Shown here piece by piece: positions 11,486 to 22,888 of a DNA stretch of 64,000 nt. The translations under genes and the position numbers were made by a program. This DNA comes from Smallanthus sonchifolius. Lineage: Eukaryota; Streptophyta; Magnoliopsida; Asterales; Asteraceae. The notes below the pieces were generated by a model that saw nothing but the letters and a program-made list of their open reading frames with translations, ran no database searches and was not told the DNA's origin. Numbering within the stretch: position 1 is the first letter of the stretch; every line of letters starts with the position of its first letter. The stretch is from positions 80,351,501 to 80,415,500 of the forward strand of contig CM042028.1 of the NCBI GenBank assembly GCA_023525975.1, in the 5' to 3' direction.

Positions 11486-13396
11486 AGGGGGTGTAATTAA
11501 ATAAATGAAAGTTGAAGGTTTGTTACAAATGGTGAAAATTAACTAGTTTTGATGCAAGGAGTCAATAATGGAAGTACATGGATTGTTCTTGTAATTATTA
11601 CAAATCTGATTTCTTATGTGAGGGAGGGGTCACGCACACACACATAAGTGTGTGTGTGTGTGTGTGTCGTGAACTTCAAAGGAAAAGGGGGAGAAAAGAG
11701 GGCCTTGTTCAAGAACTTGAAATCTGAAGTTGCATGCTTGGATTGAAGGTGTTGATCTGCATAATTCCTTCAAAACATAAAGTAAGTGTCTTTTTCATCT
11801 CTTAAATCCTCCATGATTCATGTTCTTGATGGGTATGGGTTGATGAACCCTAATTGTTAGAAATTGAGGATGGTGGTGAATCATATGTTGGTTAGAATTG
11901 ATTATCGATCTTATCTAAAGTTAGAGATTCAATAAATTCCTAAATATATCACCTAATTTGGGGTTTTGGAAATTAGGGTTCTTGAAGATCAAATTAGAGA
12001 TTTTCAAATTAGGGGATTTGTATGGTGTTCTAATGGTGTATAAGTGTTTTTGGATGTCCATAAACATAAAACCTAATATAAACCACAATCAAATTGGTGA
12101 TTTTTGAAATTGGGGTATTGGGTGAAACTTGGATAAAACCTTAACGGGTCAAATGGGTGAAAGGTTGTCTAGGAAGGTTTAAAAGGTTTAATAAAGTTGA
12201 ATTAACCAAGTTTAGTATGAACGTAGATCATAAGGTCTTTGGTGGATGTTAAAACCTTAATTGGTGATTATAATTAGACCTTTAGATTACTAAACAAGGT
12301 GTGGATTGTTTAGGTAATCAAGCTGCTTTAAGCAAGGATCAACCGGAGGCGTCGACTCCAAAATGTAAGTGATTTGCACTAACTTAGTAATAGATATTGT
12401 GTTAGGGCCACGTAAATAGTTTATGTTTTGATTATATTATATTTATGTGGTGTGTTAGTGGAGTTGACTTGATTGTGGTATGAGTCGAATAAATATCCAA
12501 ACGATTGAAAGTGGTATGAATGATAAGTTTGACTATAATATGGTGTGAGTCAATTGCAAATGCATATTGGAAAATTGGTGTATATTGGTGGTATTTGACT
12601 TGAATGTGTGTGTTAGTCAATTACTAATGCATAATAGTGATGTTTGACTTGAATGTGGCATAAGTCAATTAATTATGCAAATTGGTGAATCTTGAAGTTA
12701 AAACATGTCATGGGCGAATTGGAATCAAACATTCCATGGGCGTATGTGAAATCATTTATTTCACGGGTGGTTGTGAAGTCAATATTTCATGGGTGGATGT
12801 GGAGTTAAAACTTGGATTCAAATACTCCATGGATGAAAACGAATTGTGGTTCTCGTAAATGGGTATGTCTAAAACATTTAATTAATGTTGGTTGGGTGGT
12901 AGAACTTGTATGGCGATTCAATACAGGTCTTAAGTTGGGTACTTCACAAAGATGCAAACGGGTCAGATAAAGTGGGTTGGAATAGCTGGAAATGAGCAAA
13001 GGGGGAGGGCTAGTTGGAGGGCAGCGTATGGTACCCCCCCTCCCCCCTTGTGTTGAAATGTCGTTTTGGGTTGTTTGTTCTTGTAGGGACTTGGGGATTC
13101 AATGGGGAGTTGTATATCATTACTAATGACATGTTTTGGGGTGTTTTTGGTTGTAGGTAAAGCTCCGGTGTAGTCTCGGGTCATGCTTCAAGGTGTTGGT
13201 GGTGGTCGTGTTTTGATGTTTGGCCGCTTTGTTGGGGCCTTTAAAGACAATGTTTTGTATGTGTATGATAACTAACCTTTTGGTTGTTTAAATCATGTTT
13301 TGACTTCTATTCTTTTGCGAAGAATAAACCTTTGTTTAGTTGAATATAAAGATGAACGATGTTACTTTCCATGTGTGTTTTAAGGTTGGGTGTTAC
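11486..13396 (+). repeat. LTR-like sequence with internal degenerate repeats, ends GGGTGTTACA
   Basis: The segment ends GTTGGGTGTTACA (13384-13396), the usual 3' end of gypsy chromovirus LTRs. Inside are degenerate tandem units: about four copies of a TTGACTTGAATGTGG...GTCAA unit at 12460-12680 and several CATGGGTGG-TGTGAAGTCAA units at 12710-12840. A (TG)n run is at 11648-11667. The left boundary is uncertain, as no matching TG start with duplication was found. Confidence 0.45.
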
Positions 13397-14137
13397 AGCT
13401 CCGAATACTATCAACGCCCACAACGCAACGCGCTTGTTTACGTCTAGTAATTTAAACTTATTTTGAAAAGTCAAAACCAGAAGTTTAAGATTATCCGCAA
13501 TATCCAGGCGACCTTACGATCCTACCATTGATCCTAGCCCCATTAGAGGAGTCAAAGTTAGAAGTTTAAAGTCATTTACAAGATCGGATCACCAACAATA
13601 TTATGATCCTCTATATTGTCTCTTTTTCATTCCAACATATCTTTTCGATCAAAGATTGTTGATTTTATATATATTTACGTTTATAGCATAAAATAGTAAT
13701 TACAAGGATAAAAATTATATTCAATCTAAATTTATAAACTGAACAACAGTTTTTGACAATCATATTATACTATTAAACTAAAGATTTTTAATTACATACG
13801 CCAGTTTACTCTTTTTGAGACAAAAAACATGATGAACGTTAATAAACAGTAACTCAAATGCAAATCTAGAGTGGAACAAAAGGAGTTAAGAACATTAAAG
13901 ATATTCATATTAGATTAAAGTTGGAAAAACAAAAGAACAAAATAATTTTACCGGCAAAAGTGAAAAAAGGCTGCTACTTATAAAACTAAAGCTTAAGAAT
14001 ACAAAACAAGATCTAATACATCGTCTCCTTAACGTAAAGAATTTGAACAAGAAAAAGGCCGACTCCACATTTCCACGTCATCATGGTTGGGACTGCACGA
14101 CACGTCACGTCATAATTCACTCAATTTAATATTTTGT
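13397..14137. other. Intergenic, 3' flank of the GATA gene
   Basis: AT-rich, no coding sequence or repeat ends recognised; the last ~130 bp are presumably the 3' untranslated region and terminator of the GATA gene on the minus strand. Confidence 0.4.
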
Positions 14138-14968
14138 TCATCTGGTAAAGTCATGGACGAGGCCTGGTCTGTCAGTGACGTTGAGCCGCCATGAAAGAAA
14201 CGTCGAATCTCTGTCGTCCACGTCATCCATGAACCGAAACTCATTCGACGCTGCCGGAGAGTAGCATGATGACATTTTATGGGTGGATTGTGAGTATTCA
14301 TTAGCCCACTGGTTACCGTTCATCATGTATTGGTGGTGATATCCGTCCGTCGCATCGCCGCCACCTGTCGTAACCGCCGCCGCCTTCGCCCGTCTCTCCC
14401 CCTTCTTGTATCTAATTCCGCATGCATTGCACAATGACTGCAAATATGTAACAATTATCATTCAATTTTTAAAATAATAAAAAATACAAATGTACTCCGA
14501 GAAGAGATGATATCAAATAATATAAAAAACTAATTTATCCCTCGTCTCTAATAGTACCTTAGGGCCGCGAGGTCCATTCCTCCAAAGTGGGGTAGAAGTG
14601 GTATCGCAATTAGCGCACCGCCGAGAAAAGAGACTATCAGAGGCGGCGGAATCATTTTCACCGCCTCCAGCATCATGACTGGCCTTATGAGCCGACGGTG
14701 CAGCCGTGTGGCTCGAAGACTGCAAAATGTTCCACCAATTAGACCCACGACGCTTTTCATGGTGCGTTTTTTCATAGTCGTTTGTCAAGCGAGTGGACGG
14801 TGTGCCCAAAGACAAAGTGCAATCGACGGACGAAGGTGAAGAACCATACGGACACATGATTTCTTGTTCATAAGGAATTGGGAATATATTGGAGAATGAG
14901 TTTGGTTGGTAATGGTAGAGACCACAGGAACATGGACCCATCATGGTTGCACCAGTGCACGTATTCAT
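14138..14968 (-). CDS. HAN: GATA zinc-finger transcription factor, HANABA TARANU type
   Basis: Two exons on the minus strand: 14968-14558 (137 codons) and 14437-14138 (99 codons plus TGA), joined across a 120-bp GT-AG intron that cuts the zinc finger between ...NGPRGPK and SLCNAC. The predicted protein is 236 residues. Residues about 55-66 carry the HAN motif (DCTLSLGTPSTR), and residues 116-141 form the plant GATA finger C-x2-C-x18-C-x2-C (CANCDTTSTPLWRN...LCNACGIRYKKGERR). The tail FRFMDDVDD...FLSWRLNV...LVHDFTR matches HAN/GATA18-19 proteins. HAN is a nuclear regulator of floral organ boundaries, meristem organisation and embryo patterning. All frames are intact, so the gene is likely functional. 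Which HAN paralogue it is remains open. Confidence 0.93.
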
Positions 14969-15113
14969 GGTTTATGCGAGTGATAAAATGATGAAATAAG
15001 GGTCAAAGGGAGTGGCAGTGATGTTAACGTGTGTAAGTTGCTAGAAATGAAAACTTGTGGGGCCAATGAAGAGAGGTTAGTAGGGGGATGCAATGAGAGG
15101 ATGGGGTTTGGGG

Positions 15114-15123
15114 TGTTTTTATA
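15114..15123 (-). promoter_or_regulatory. Likely TATA box of the GATA gene
   Basis: On the minus strand CCTATAAAAACACC lies about 150 bp upstream of the start codon. It is the best core promoter candidate between the gene and the palindrome cluster at 15255-15445. Confidence 0.5.
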
Positions 15124-15239
15124 GGTATACACGAGTGAGTCCAGTTGAAGTGGAGTTGCAGGACTGAATATTCCACATATGTTTCTTTTGTCGTTTTGTC
15201 TTGTTCCTTGCAATGAACATGTAACATGCCATGCCTTAT

Positions 15240-15450
15240 ATTTTATTGGTATTGTTTTAGATCCGACACGTATACCACTGATACGGGTCGTATAACTTAA
15301 AAGTTAAACCGACAGCGGTTAGATATGTCACATCAGTCACATCCAGCCCTCAATATGAGTTTTATTGTGTCTCGTATAACCCTTGTACGGGTCGTATAGG
15401 GTCTCGTATAACCCCTATACGGGTCGTATAGGGGTTTGGGTGTCAAAAGA
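15240..15450. repeat. MULE-related palindrome cluster in the GATA gene promoter
   Basis: Contains CTATACGGGTCGTATAG (about 15416-15432) and variants GATACGGGTCGTATAA (about 15277) and TGTACGGGTCGTATAG (about 15395). The frame CTATACG-nnn-CGTATAG is the one repeated in the subterminal regions of the 48.8-55.1 kb Mutator-like element, here with core GGT. The left edge (GGTATTGTTTTAGATCCGAC) also resembles the inner part of that element's terminal repeat. It may be a short non-autonomous relative; ends and target duplication are not resolved. Confidence 0.5.
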
Positions 15451-16003
15451 TCATGTTTGGTGTAAGTATAACATACCCCTATAAAACAGTCAAACAATCA
15501 ACATTTTATTTATTAAATTATGTTGTTTCTTTAATTTCTCCTTTTAATATGGACATCTGTTTTATAATTTTTTGAAATTAATAAAACTAATATGACTTTT
15601 ACAACCTAATTGTGTAATATAAAAAGAAGGGAGACAGGTATGTGGGTACTAAATTTTAATACGAAATTATTAAAATAAGCTAATATTTTATTTTTAAAAA
15701 ATGCATATATTTTTTTTTAAACGGCCAACAATGAAACTTACTAAAAAAAATTCATATGAAAGGGGAAAAGGATGGAATACATATAGGGTGCAATGATGGA
15801 TATGATAGATTACTTTTTAGCTTTGTGTGTTTTTTTTTTCGTCTCTAAGTTTCATTATCTAATTTGTTTATAGATATAGGGTTAGATTATAGTAAAAACG
15901 GTTTTAAAAATAAGAAGGGTAAGAAGAATTCTGGACTTGACATGTGTCCTTTTATTGTTTTTTAACGGGAAGTCATAATGGTTATCGTGTAATATACCAG
16001 GTC
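15451..16003. other. Intergenic, nothing recognised
   Basis: AT-rich upstream flank of the GATA gene with no coding sequence or repeat ends identified. Confidence 0.4.
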
Positions 16004-16265
16004 ATTACACAATGAACAGACGTGGTATTACACAATGAACTTGTATTACACAATGACCTGACTAATTACACAATGAAATTGTATTACACAATGACCTGAC
16101 TAATTACACAATGAACTTGTATTACACAATGACTTGACTAATTACACAATGACCAGACGTGGTATTACACAATGAACTTGTATTACACAATTACTTGTAT
16201 TACACAATGAACTTGTATTACACAATGACCTGACTAATTACACAATAAACTTGTATTACACAATA
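16004..16265. repeat. Minisatellite with ATTACACAAT core, 14 copies
   Basis: The decamer ATTACACAAT recurs 14 times in about 260 bp, at spacings of 17-22 bp, with two main linkers (GAACTTGT and GACCTGACTA) partly alternating. The spacers are short and repeat, so this is a variable-number tandem repeat and not a CRISPR-like array. Confidence 0.9.
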
Positions 16266-18988
16266 AACTTGTATCTGAGAAAGACGCATTGAATGGAGCG
16301 ATTGGAAAGTTTGTGAGGCTGAACGGCAAAGAGGTTGGGGTAACATGCACAACTGAATACACGTAAGTGATTGTGTCGCTCATTCACCAAACTAATCCCA
16401 TAATATAGGGATAATTAGAGAGAGTTTATAGGCTACAAATATTCACTTTCCTAACTAGATACAATCATACATTATATACTAATATATTCTAGACTTCTAG
16501 TCTAATAATAACTTCTTTTTGAACAATAATTTTTTACTCCTAAAATACTACTTAAATATGTATTCGTAAGATTTAAACACACATCATTTTTGTAGAGGGT
16601 AATCACAAATACCACTAGGTGATAACCCGTGTAATTCTCGTTTTGCAACAAATACTATCAATGCAATTTTCACCTCAAAAGTTCATCTCCACATTTCTAA
16701 GTCATGCTTACCAAATTCAAGTCACTTTAGCATATAAGGATTATTAATACTAGTTTCATACTCGCGCGCGTTGCGACGCTCTAAACCGTCAAAATTAACG
16801 TTCTAAAAATTTTATACAATCAAATAAATAAAATTAACATCGACGTTTTCAATTCTAGGGTTTACACATGTTACTGTATGTTCAACGTTGGCGAAGTACA
16901 AAGATCTTATGAGGGTTATCTTTATAAATCATATTTATATACAAATTGTTTAGGAAAAAAGGAAGTAAATTTTCTTTCTTAAAAACATTATTATGTGAAA
17001 GTATATTTTTGTGTGCTAGAAGATACATAATTAGGTTAGTGAATTGTTCAATTTAATATCTTTACTTATATTATAATCTAAACTCGTTTTCTGTTAGTTT
17101 ATCAATCATCTCGTGATATATTGTATAGTACTTTTGTTAGTTTTGTTATTCGTAACATCAGTGTGGTCTATCTATGCCTTACAGATCTCAATTAAATAAT
17201 AACAAACACCCCAAATAAGAAAATATCAGTCATAAATATAGCAACTTAAATTGATTATTAATTGATATTCGGAACTTTAGGGTTAAGTTTTTATTTAAGT
17301 GTTGCAGTTGATACGTATTTAGCAGAAATGGAAGAATAACCACTAGAAAATACAGTTTCTCACTAAATTCAGGTTAACACAATTTCATTTTTACTGGTTA
17401 AAATATTTAAATATATTCAGTGCATTAATATTTATTATTTTTGTTACCTCAGATGGTCGATATAAAGGCACCGAATTTTTTCACCCGCGTAGATACACGT
17501 TGAAGACAATTATGCATTGTTTTGTATTGTATGTTTAAGGGTCTATTATTTTTTTTTACTATTTATTTTCGTTTTTAATGGGTAGTTACTAAATCTGAGC
17601 TGAGTACAACATTCGGTGAGTATAACATTCCGTAACTGTTCTGATTATTCGTTCAATTTTTTTCCTGTTACATTTGAAGCGGTCAATATTTAGGCCTCAC
17701 TCATCCACTAACCTAACTACATTGGGGGTTAATGACGGGCTTTTAAAATTTGACAAATTGACCAATTAATATGACATTCTTATTTATTTTTTAAAGTGTT
17801 CAAATTTGTGATATTAACATAACTGTTTTAAAATTACAATCCATCATTATTTACTAATTTTATGAGATGAGTTGTTTATTAAGTAAATATAACTTTATGT
17901 ACGGTCTTTTACAAAATCTTTTTGTTAGTGGGCTTGTGCTGATTATACGTAGAACTAAAAACCGAGTACGGTTGTTTTGCTATGTGTGCATTTGAAAAAT
18001 GGTCAAAGAAGGTTTTTATATAATTGAATTGAAGATTTTTATGTAAGGGGTGTTTGGCGGATTTTATAATTTTTCGGGATTGTCGCGAAGATATCGTCGG
18101 TTACTATATAGGAAACAAAAACGGAGGTGTTGATATGTAATCACGTAACATGTTAATTTTTTTTATTGAAAAAAACTATAGCAATACCATACTCAAATTA
18201 AAAAGAATAAAATACTCGTTTTTTATAGTATAACTTTTTATAAAAAATATTAAGGTATGAAAAAGTTATGGCCATTTAAAAATCATGCATGGTAGTTGGT
18301 TTAAAAGTGTAATTATTGTTTAAATAAAAATAAGATGAGTAAAGTTGAGGGGGCAAAGGTGTAAGTATTGTTTGAAAGACATATTTACCTCTAGAAAGTA
18401 GTTAACAAATGTATCAATTGCTGTAGATTAAACAATTATAGTTGTATTACTTAAAATTTAAGAAGCCCTTGGATGGTGTATTATAATATAGTATAGATAA
18501 GTTTTATCAACCATATTCAAATTCGAGACTCATCAAGCATCAGTATTTTATAAAAAAAAGAATTTATTATAGAAAAATAGAAAAATACTGAAATGATTTC
18601 AAGTTATAGAATAAACAAAAAGAGCGATTCAAAATTGTATGATTGCAGAGGGTTTTTAGGGGGTTGTTTTTTCAGGCGATGGTCAAAAGAGGCCACGTGA
18701 CCAAGAGGAGCAGTCATCCATGGATCTATATACTTCGATCACGAGGCGCGCAATCTTTATTCTTCAATTACCATTGTACCCTTAAGCTTCTTGATTATTT
18801 CCTTTCAAGTTATCTTCCTTTTAAGTAACGAATATTCTTTTGTACATAGGTTTAGTAATAGAGTTCGAATCTTTTCTCTCATTTAACGTATTTCTTTTTT
18901 ATTTAATATAAATTAAAGACTTGTAACTATATTCTCTTATCTCACTTGACGTGTTTTATATTTATTCAATATAAATTAAAACGTGTAA
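16266..18988. other. Intergenic, with a possible Helitron 3' end at about 16751-16795 (-)
   Basis: No gene is supported. On the minus strand, 16795-16751 reads a CG-rich hairpin (GCGTCGCAACGCGCGCGAG) followed closely by AAACTAG|T, the layout of a Helitron 3' terminus; its 5' end was not located. The 61-codon frame at 18643-18828 shows no recognisable domain. The remainder is AT-rich sequence in which I see nothing. Confidence 0.35.
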
Positions 18989-19422
18989 TCTATTCTATTT
19001 AATAAATAAAGGTTTTTCTTGCCACATGTCGTCTCCATATTCACTCTCATCATTTTTTTCCCGCCTCTCTCTCCTATTAAATACATTTTCATCTTTTAAT
19101 AATAATAATAATATATTCAAAAAATACTAATTATACTAATAAAATACATTTATTTAAATTATCTTTTATCATAAAAAACTTTGAAATCTAATTATTTAAC
19201 TTTTATTTTCAATCAAGTAGTAATGAAAGTCAAATTATATTAAATAATAATTAACGTATTTTCAAAACCCAATTATATATTAATTTTTACATATTTTAAA
19301 TTTTATTTTTCATCCTTAGTATATGTAATACATTTTTACACCTGTAAAAAATATATATAAAGATTTTAGAATTTTATGTATGATATTTTTCACCCGTGTG
19401 TAATACACGGGGTCTAAGCTAG
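18989..19422 (+). mobile_element. Short non-autonomous Helitron, copy 1
   Basis: Starts TCTATTCTATTTAATAAATA after an A and ends with the hairpin CCCGTGTGTAATACACGGG, then GTCTAAGCTAG before a T. TC start, 3' hairpin, CTAG end and A|T insertion are the Helitron hallmarks. It is 434 bp, non-coding, and matches 62609-63013 along its whole length. Confidence 0.8.
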
Positions 19423-19640
19423 TATATAATATAATGTCGACTATAATCTCCTGTGGTTATATTATCGATAAATTTATTGTGTTGAAAGCTTGAAAAGCTT
19501 AAAGAACATTCTGATGACTAAACTTAACAATTTTTTAAAGTTAGGTTTTAATTTCTGATATAGGTTAACTTTTATTTACTTGAGCTTATTTTTATCTTTT
19601 TTGTCCGGTTTTGAAATGGTTCAGATATCTAAACCCGTAA

Positions 19641-20131
19641 GAGCACTCGTAGCGACAAAAAACCAGGGATTTCGTATTTCGCGGCTCTGTCCATGGGTAG
19701 TTTTTGGCTTGATATTTGTGGGGATGAACGGCAACGGACGAGGCTTGTGGACCCCACAAAAAAAATTCATTATCTTTTATTATTAATATTTATATATTTT
19801 TTAACTTCTTCAAATTATGTAATATAACTTTATGTAACTTTCAAATTTTGGTACAATTTCATTTTAAATTTAAAAACTTATGTCATATTTAAATACATTT
19901 TATTATATTTTTTATTTTTAATTATGTAACGTTTAAAAATAACTTTTTATATTTATTTATTTGTACGATATTAAAAACTAAATAGGTGGTGATGATATGA
20001 AAATTAAATATAAAAGGTGGTGATAATACGAAAAAAGAAAAGTATATTTTTCGGGATGAATGAACCACTAGAAAAAACATGTGACTAAATCCGTTTTTAA
20101 ACGTTTTTTTTTACGTTCATTAGAGACGGCC
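19641..20131. mobile_element. Tourist-like (PIF/Harbinger) MITE
   Basis: About 491 bp of very AT-rich sequence flanked by TAA on both sides (19638-19640 and 20132-20134). The ends GAGCACTCGTAGCGAC and, inverted, GGCCGTCTCTAATGAACG are only loosely related, so the terminal repeat is weak and the call rests mainly on the TAA duplication and composition. Confidence 0.4.
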
Positions 20132-20134
20132 TAA

Positions 20135-21890
20135 CCAGATTAAGGGGACGGTGGCTAAGACTTGAGCAGTGGAGACGGTGGCTAGTGTACCGGCTAGGTT
20201 TGGTTTTGGTTTTGGTTTTGATTTTGGTTTGGGTCTAGGGGGTGGGAATGCCGACCAGGGTGGTCACTGGGTCACCCTTAATGAACAGTGATAAAGAGAG
20301 AGGAATCCAGAGATTTTGTTATGATTATAAAAGAGAGAAAGTGGGTGATAGAAAGTTAGAAACGGTAGATACTACTGCAATCATCAAAGCAACCTATTTT
20401 CCTCTGGGTTTTGGGTAAAATCTTTGACTCAAATAATTATTATAAAAAACATGGAAAATGACATAATTAATAATTATACACTCTTGGTCTAAATATATAC
20501 AATTATTCTCCTACTTTCATTTTCAAAAAATAAAGAATAAATAAATAATCTCTTGGTGACCTCTAAAGATTAAAAATATCATAGTTGAAAATTTATCAAA
20601 TAATAATTATATAAACTAAAATCCCACTAATACTATAAAATATAAAATCCTAATTGTTTTCAACATCTCCACAAATCCACCAATCCACAAGTGCAACAAA
20701 ATAGATTGTTGTCTCTGTTAAAACCATAGAACACCACAAAAAATAGACTTTAACATGGGATTATATGACCATGATGATGTTATAATATAACTAGATTATA
20801 AAAGAGCTAATGAGACAATATAATTGGTTAAATTTCAAGTTAAGCAAGATTTGATAATCAGATTAATTCAACAGATATCAACCTACATAATAACATGAAC
20901 TTCTCTAGACCCTAACAAAAATCAACACATCTTCTAGAAAGTATTTAAAAGATTTTGAAGTTAAAAAATATCAGTCCCCAAAAGGTCATCCTGATGGTAA
21001 GATGTCTTGTCTCTATTCAATAGGTTAAGGGTTCAAATCATGTAAGATACAGGTATAAATGACTTACAAGAGTATATTAAAAGTTATTCTAAAAAAACTT
21101 AAAAAATATCAAATGAATTGTTTGCAAAAAAACAAAGCTTATTAAAGCAATAATTGTAGTCATGAAAAACTTATTTTGATGCACATTATTTGAATAAAAT
21201 TGAATAAGATAGAAATGTGAGTCAAACAAATTGGTCAAAAAGACCATGTTTGTGTTACTTGGGGTGTAATCTAGGGACAAATATTGGGCAGGAACAACTT
21301 AGAAAACAAACAAAAGTAAAATGGGCCCACATTGACAGCCACAGTCTAGTTCCATCTCCAAAGAACAAACACAACTCTTTGGAATATGAATAGAATCGAC
21401 AAAAAGATTCAAATAAAACATCAAAACACTTGGAGAACGAGAGAATCAGATCGTCTTGAGATCCGTGAATAACCTACCTACGTTTATTTTCTTTCTGTTC
21501 ATTTACTTCTTTTAATTTGATAAATGTTCATAAATTTTGTTTTTGGAGAATACATCATTTTTGTTTTTAGAAAATGAGTTAAATATTGATATAATTTATG
21601 GAACATATGCGTTCATTCTTTTTCCTTTTTTTTTTAAAGCGGGGCAATTATATTATAGCAAGAAGCTAGAAAGCAAAATACAGGCACCATCATTATACTA
21701 AAATATTTTTAACATTAAAAGAGCACCAATGCAACCAATCTATATATCAAAACACCTAACATAACATATTAGGTCGTGATTATGAACGTGCTCTTTCACC
21801 GTAATGAAGAGATTGATAGTAATCTGTAATCTTTTTTTGTTTAAAAGTGACATAAATAAAACCACATATAGTGAATTAATGACTTGTACG
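20135..21890. other. Intergenic, no gene recognised
   Basis: Holds a short (GGTTTT)n-like run at 20198-20230 and a SINE-like copy near 20985-21100 (listed separately). The rest is AT-rich DNA in which I see no gene. Confidence 0.4.
20985..21100 (+). repeat. tRNA-derived SINE-like sequence
   Basis: Contains a B-box-like GGGTTCAAATC (about 21028) and A-box-like CCTGATGGTAAG upstream, with an A-rich 3' end. The body resembles the two copies at 27.0-27.5 kb. Confidence 0.45.
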
Positions 21891-22079
21891 CAGTGGCGAA
21901 GCTTGAAGAAAAACGTAGGGGGGCGGGATTTTTTTTTTCCTATCAGGGGGGCCGTAACTATAAAATTTTCGTCGAATACGTATAAATTAACACTATTGAG
22001 TGAAAAATCGGCCGAATACGTATAAATTAACACTACCAAGCGAAAAATCGGGAGGGGGGCGAAGAAAGCTTCGCCCATG
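21891..22079. mobile_element. hAT MITE, CAGTGGCGAAGCTT family
   Basis: A 189-bp element with inverted ends CAGTGGCGAAGCTT and AAGCTTCGCCCATG, flanked by CTTGTACG (21883-21890) and CTTGTATG (22080-22087), a 7-of-8 match of the 8-bp hAT duplication. It holds an internal direct repeat (CGAATACGTATAAATTAACACTA twice in part). A fragment of the same family lies inverted at 55371-55478. Confidence 0.85.
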
Positions 22080-22087
22080 CTTGTATG

Positions 22088-22508
22088 CGTATAAAGTAGC
22101 TAGATTCAATATATACATAACCTTTATAATATAAAAGAGATATATACTTAATTTTTGTGATTTATTTTATCCTAGATTAATAAGAAATAAATAAGATAAA
22201 ATGATTAAAGAAAGATTTGGGTGAGTTGGAAAGTGTTTGCATGCATGCATGTAAAATTTGAATCAACGTCATGGAAATGTTGATTGATGTGTTTGGGGTT
22301 AATAAACAAATGCATATAATGATGATTAGCGCATGCATTCTTTCGTAATTCGTTCCCAGCCGCAATGTGGGACCGACAATATCCAACTCACCAACAATTC
22401 CTTCATCATTAAATTCCTTTTATTTCTAGAGTGGTGTGTATAGTTGACCGATAAGACATTCTTATTTTGTTTTACCAAAATTATATTTGCTTAAAATTTT
22501 GTTTATAA
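22088..22508. other. Intergenic, nothing recognised
   Basis: AT-rich DNA between the hAT MITE and the Harbinger element, no coding sequence seen. Confidence 0.4.
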
Positions 22509-22888
22509 GGTGGTCTCCAACGTGCGTTTGTAGCCCCGCTCGTGAGTCGACGTGGCCCGCCCGTCCCAAGGGCACCTGTTGAGGGCTCCTCGTCCGTCGG
22601 CCTCCGCCTGCCCCCAAGGGTTATGTTTGTTTGAAGAGTTGTGGGCCTCATTATGGGTTTATTATTATTTTTTCTTTCTTTCTCTTTTTTATTACGGTTA
22701 TATTGTTTAAGATTTAATTAAAACTTAATTTAAAATATATTTAAAACCCAATTTAAAACATAACTATAACCTACTTTAACAATAAACCTAATTTAAACAA
22801 AAATTAAACAAATAAAACCTACTTTAAACATAATTTAAATTATAATTAAAACCTAATTTAATAAACATTAAACATAATTTAAACATAA

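Noticed and set aside
16004..16265. Regular repeats that superficially resemble a CRISPR array
   Set aside because: Linkers are 7-12 bp, recur among units, and the host is a plant; it is a minisatellite.
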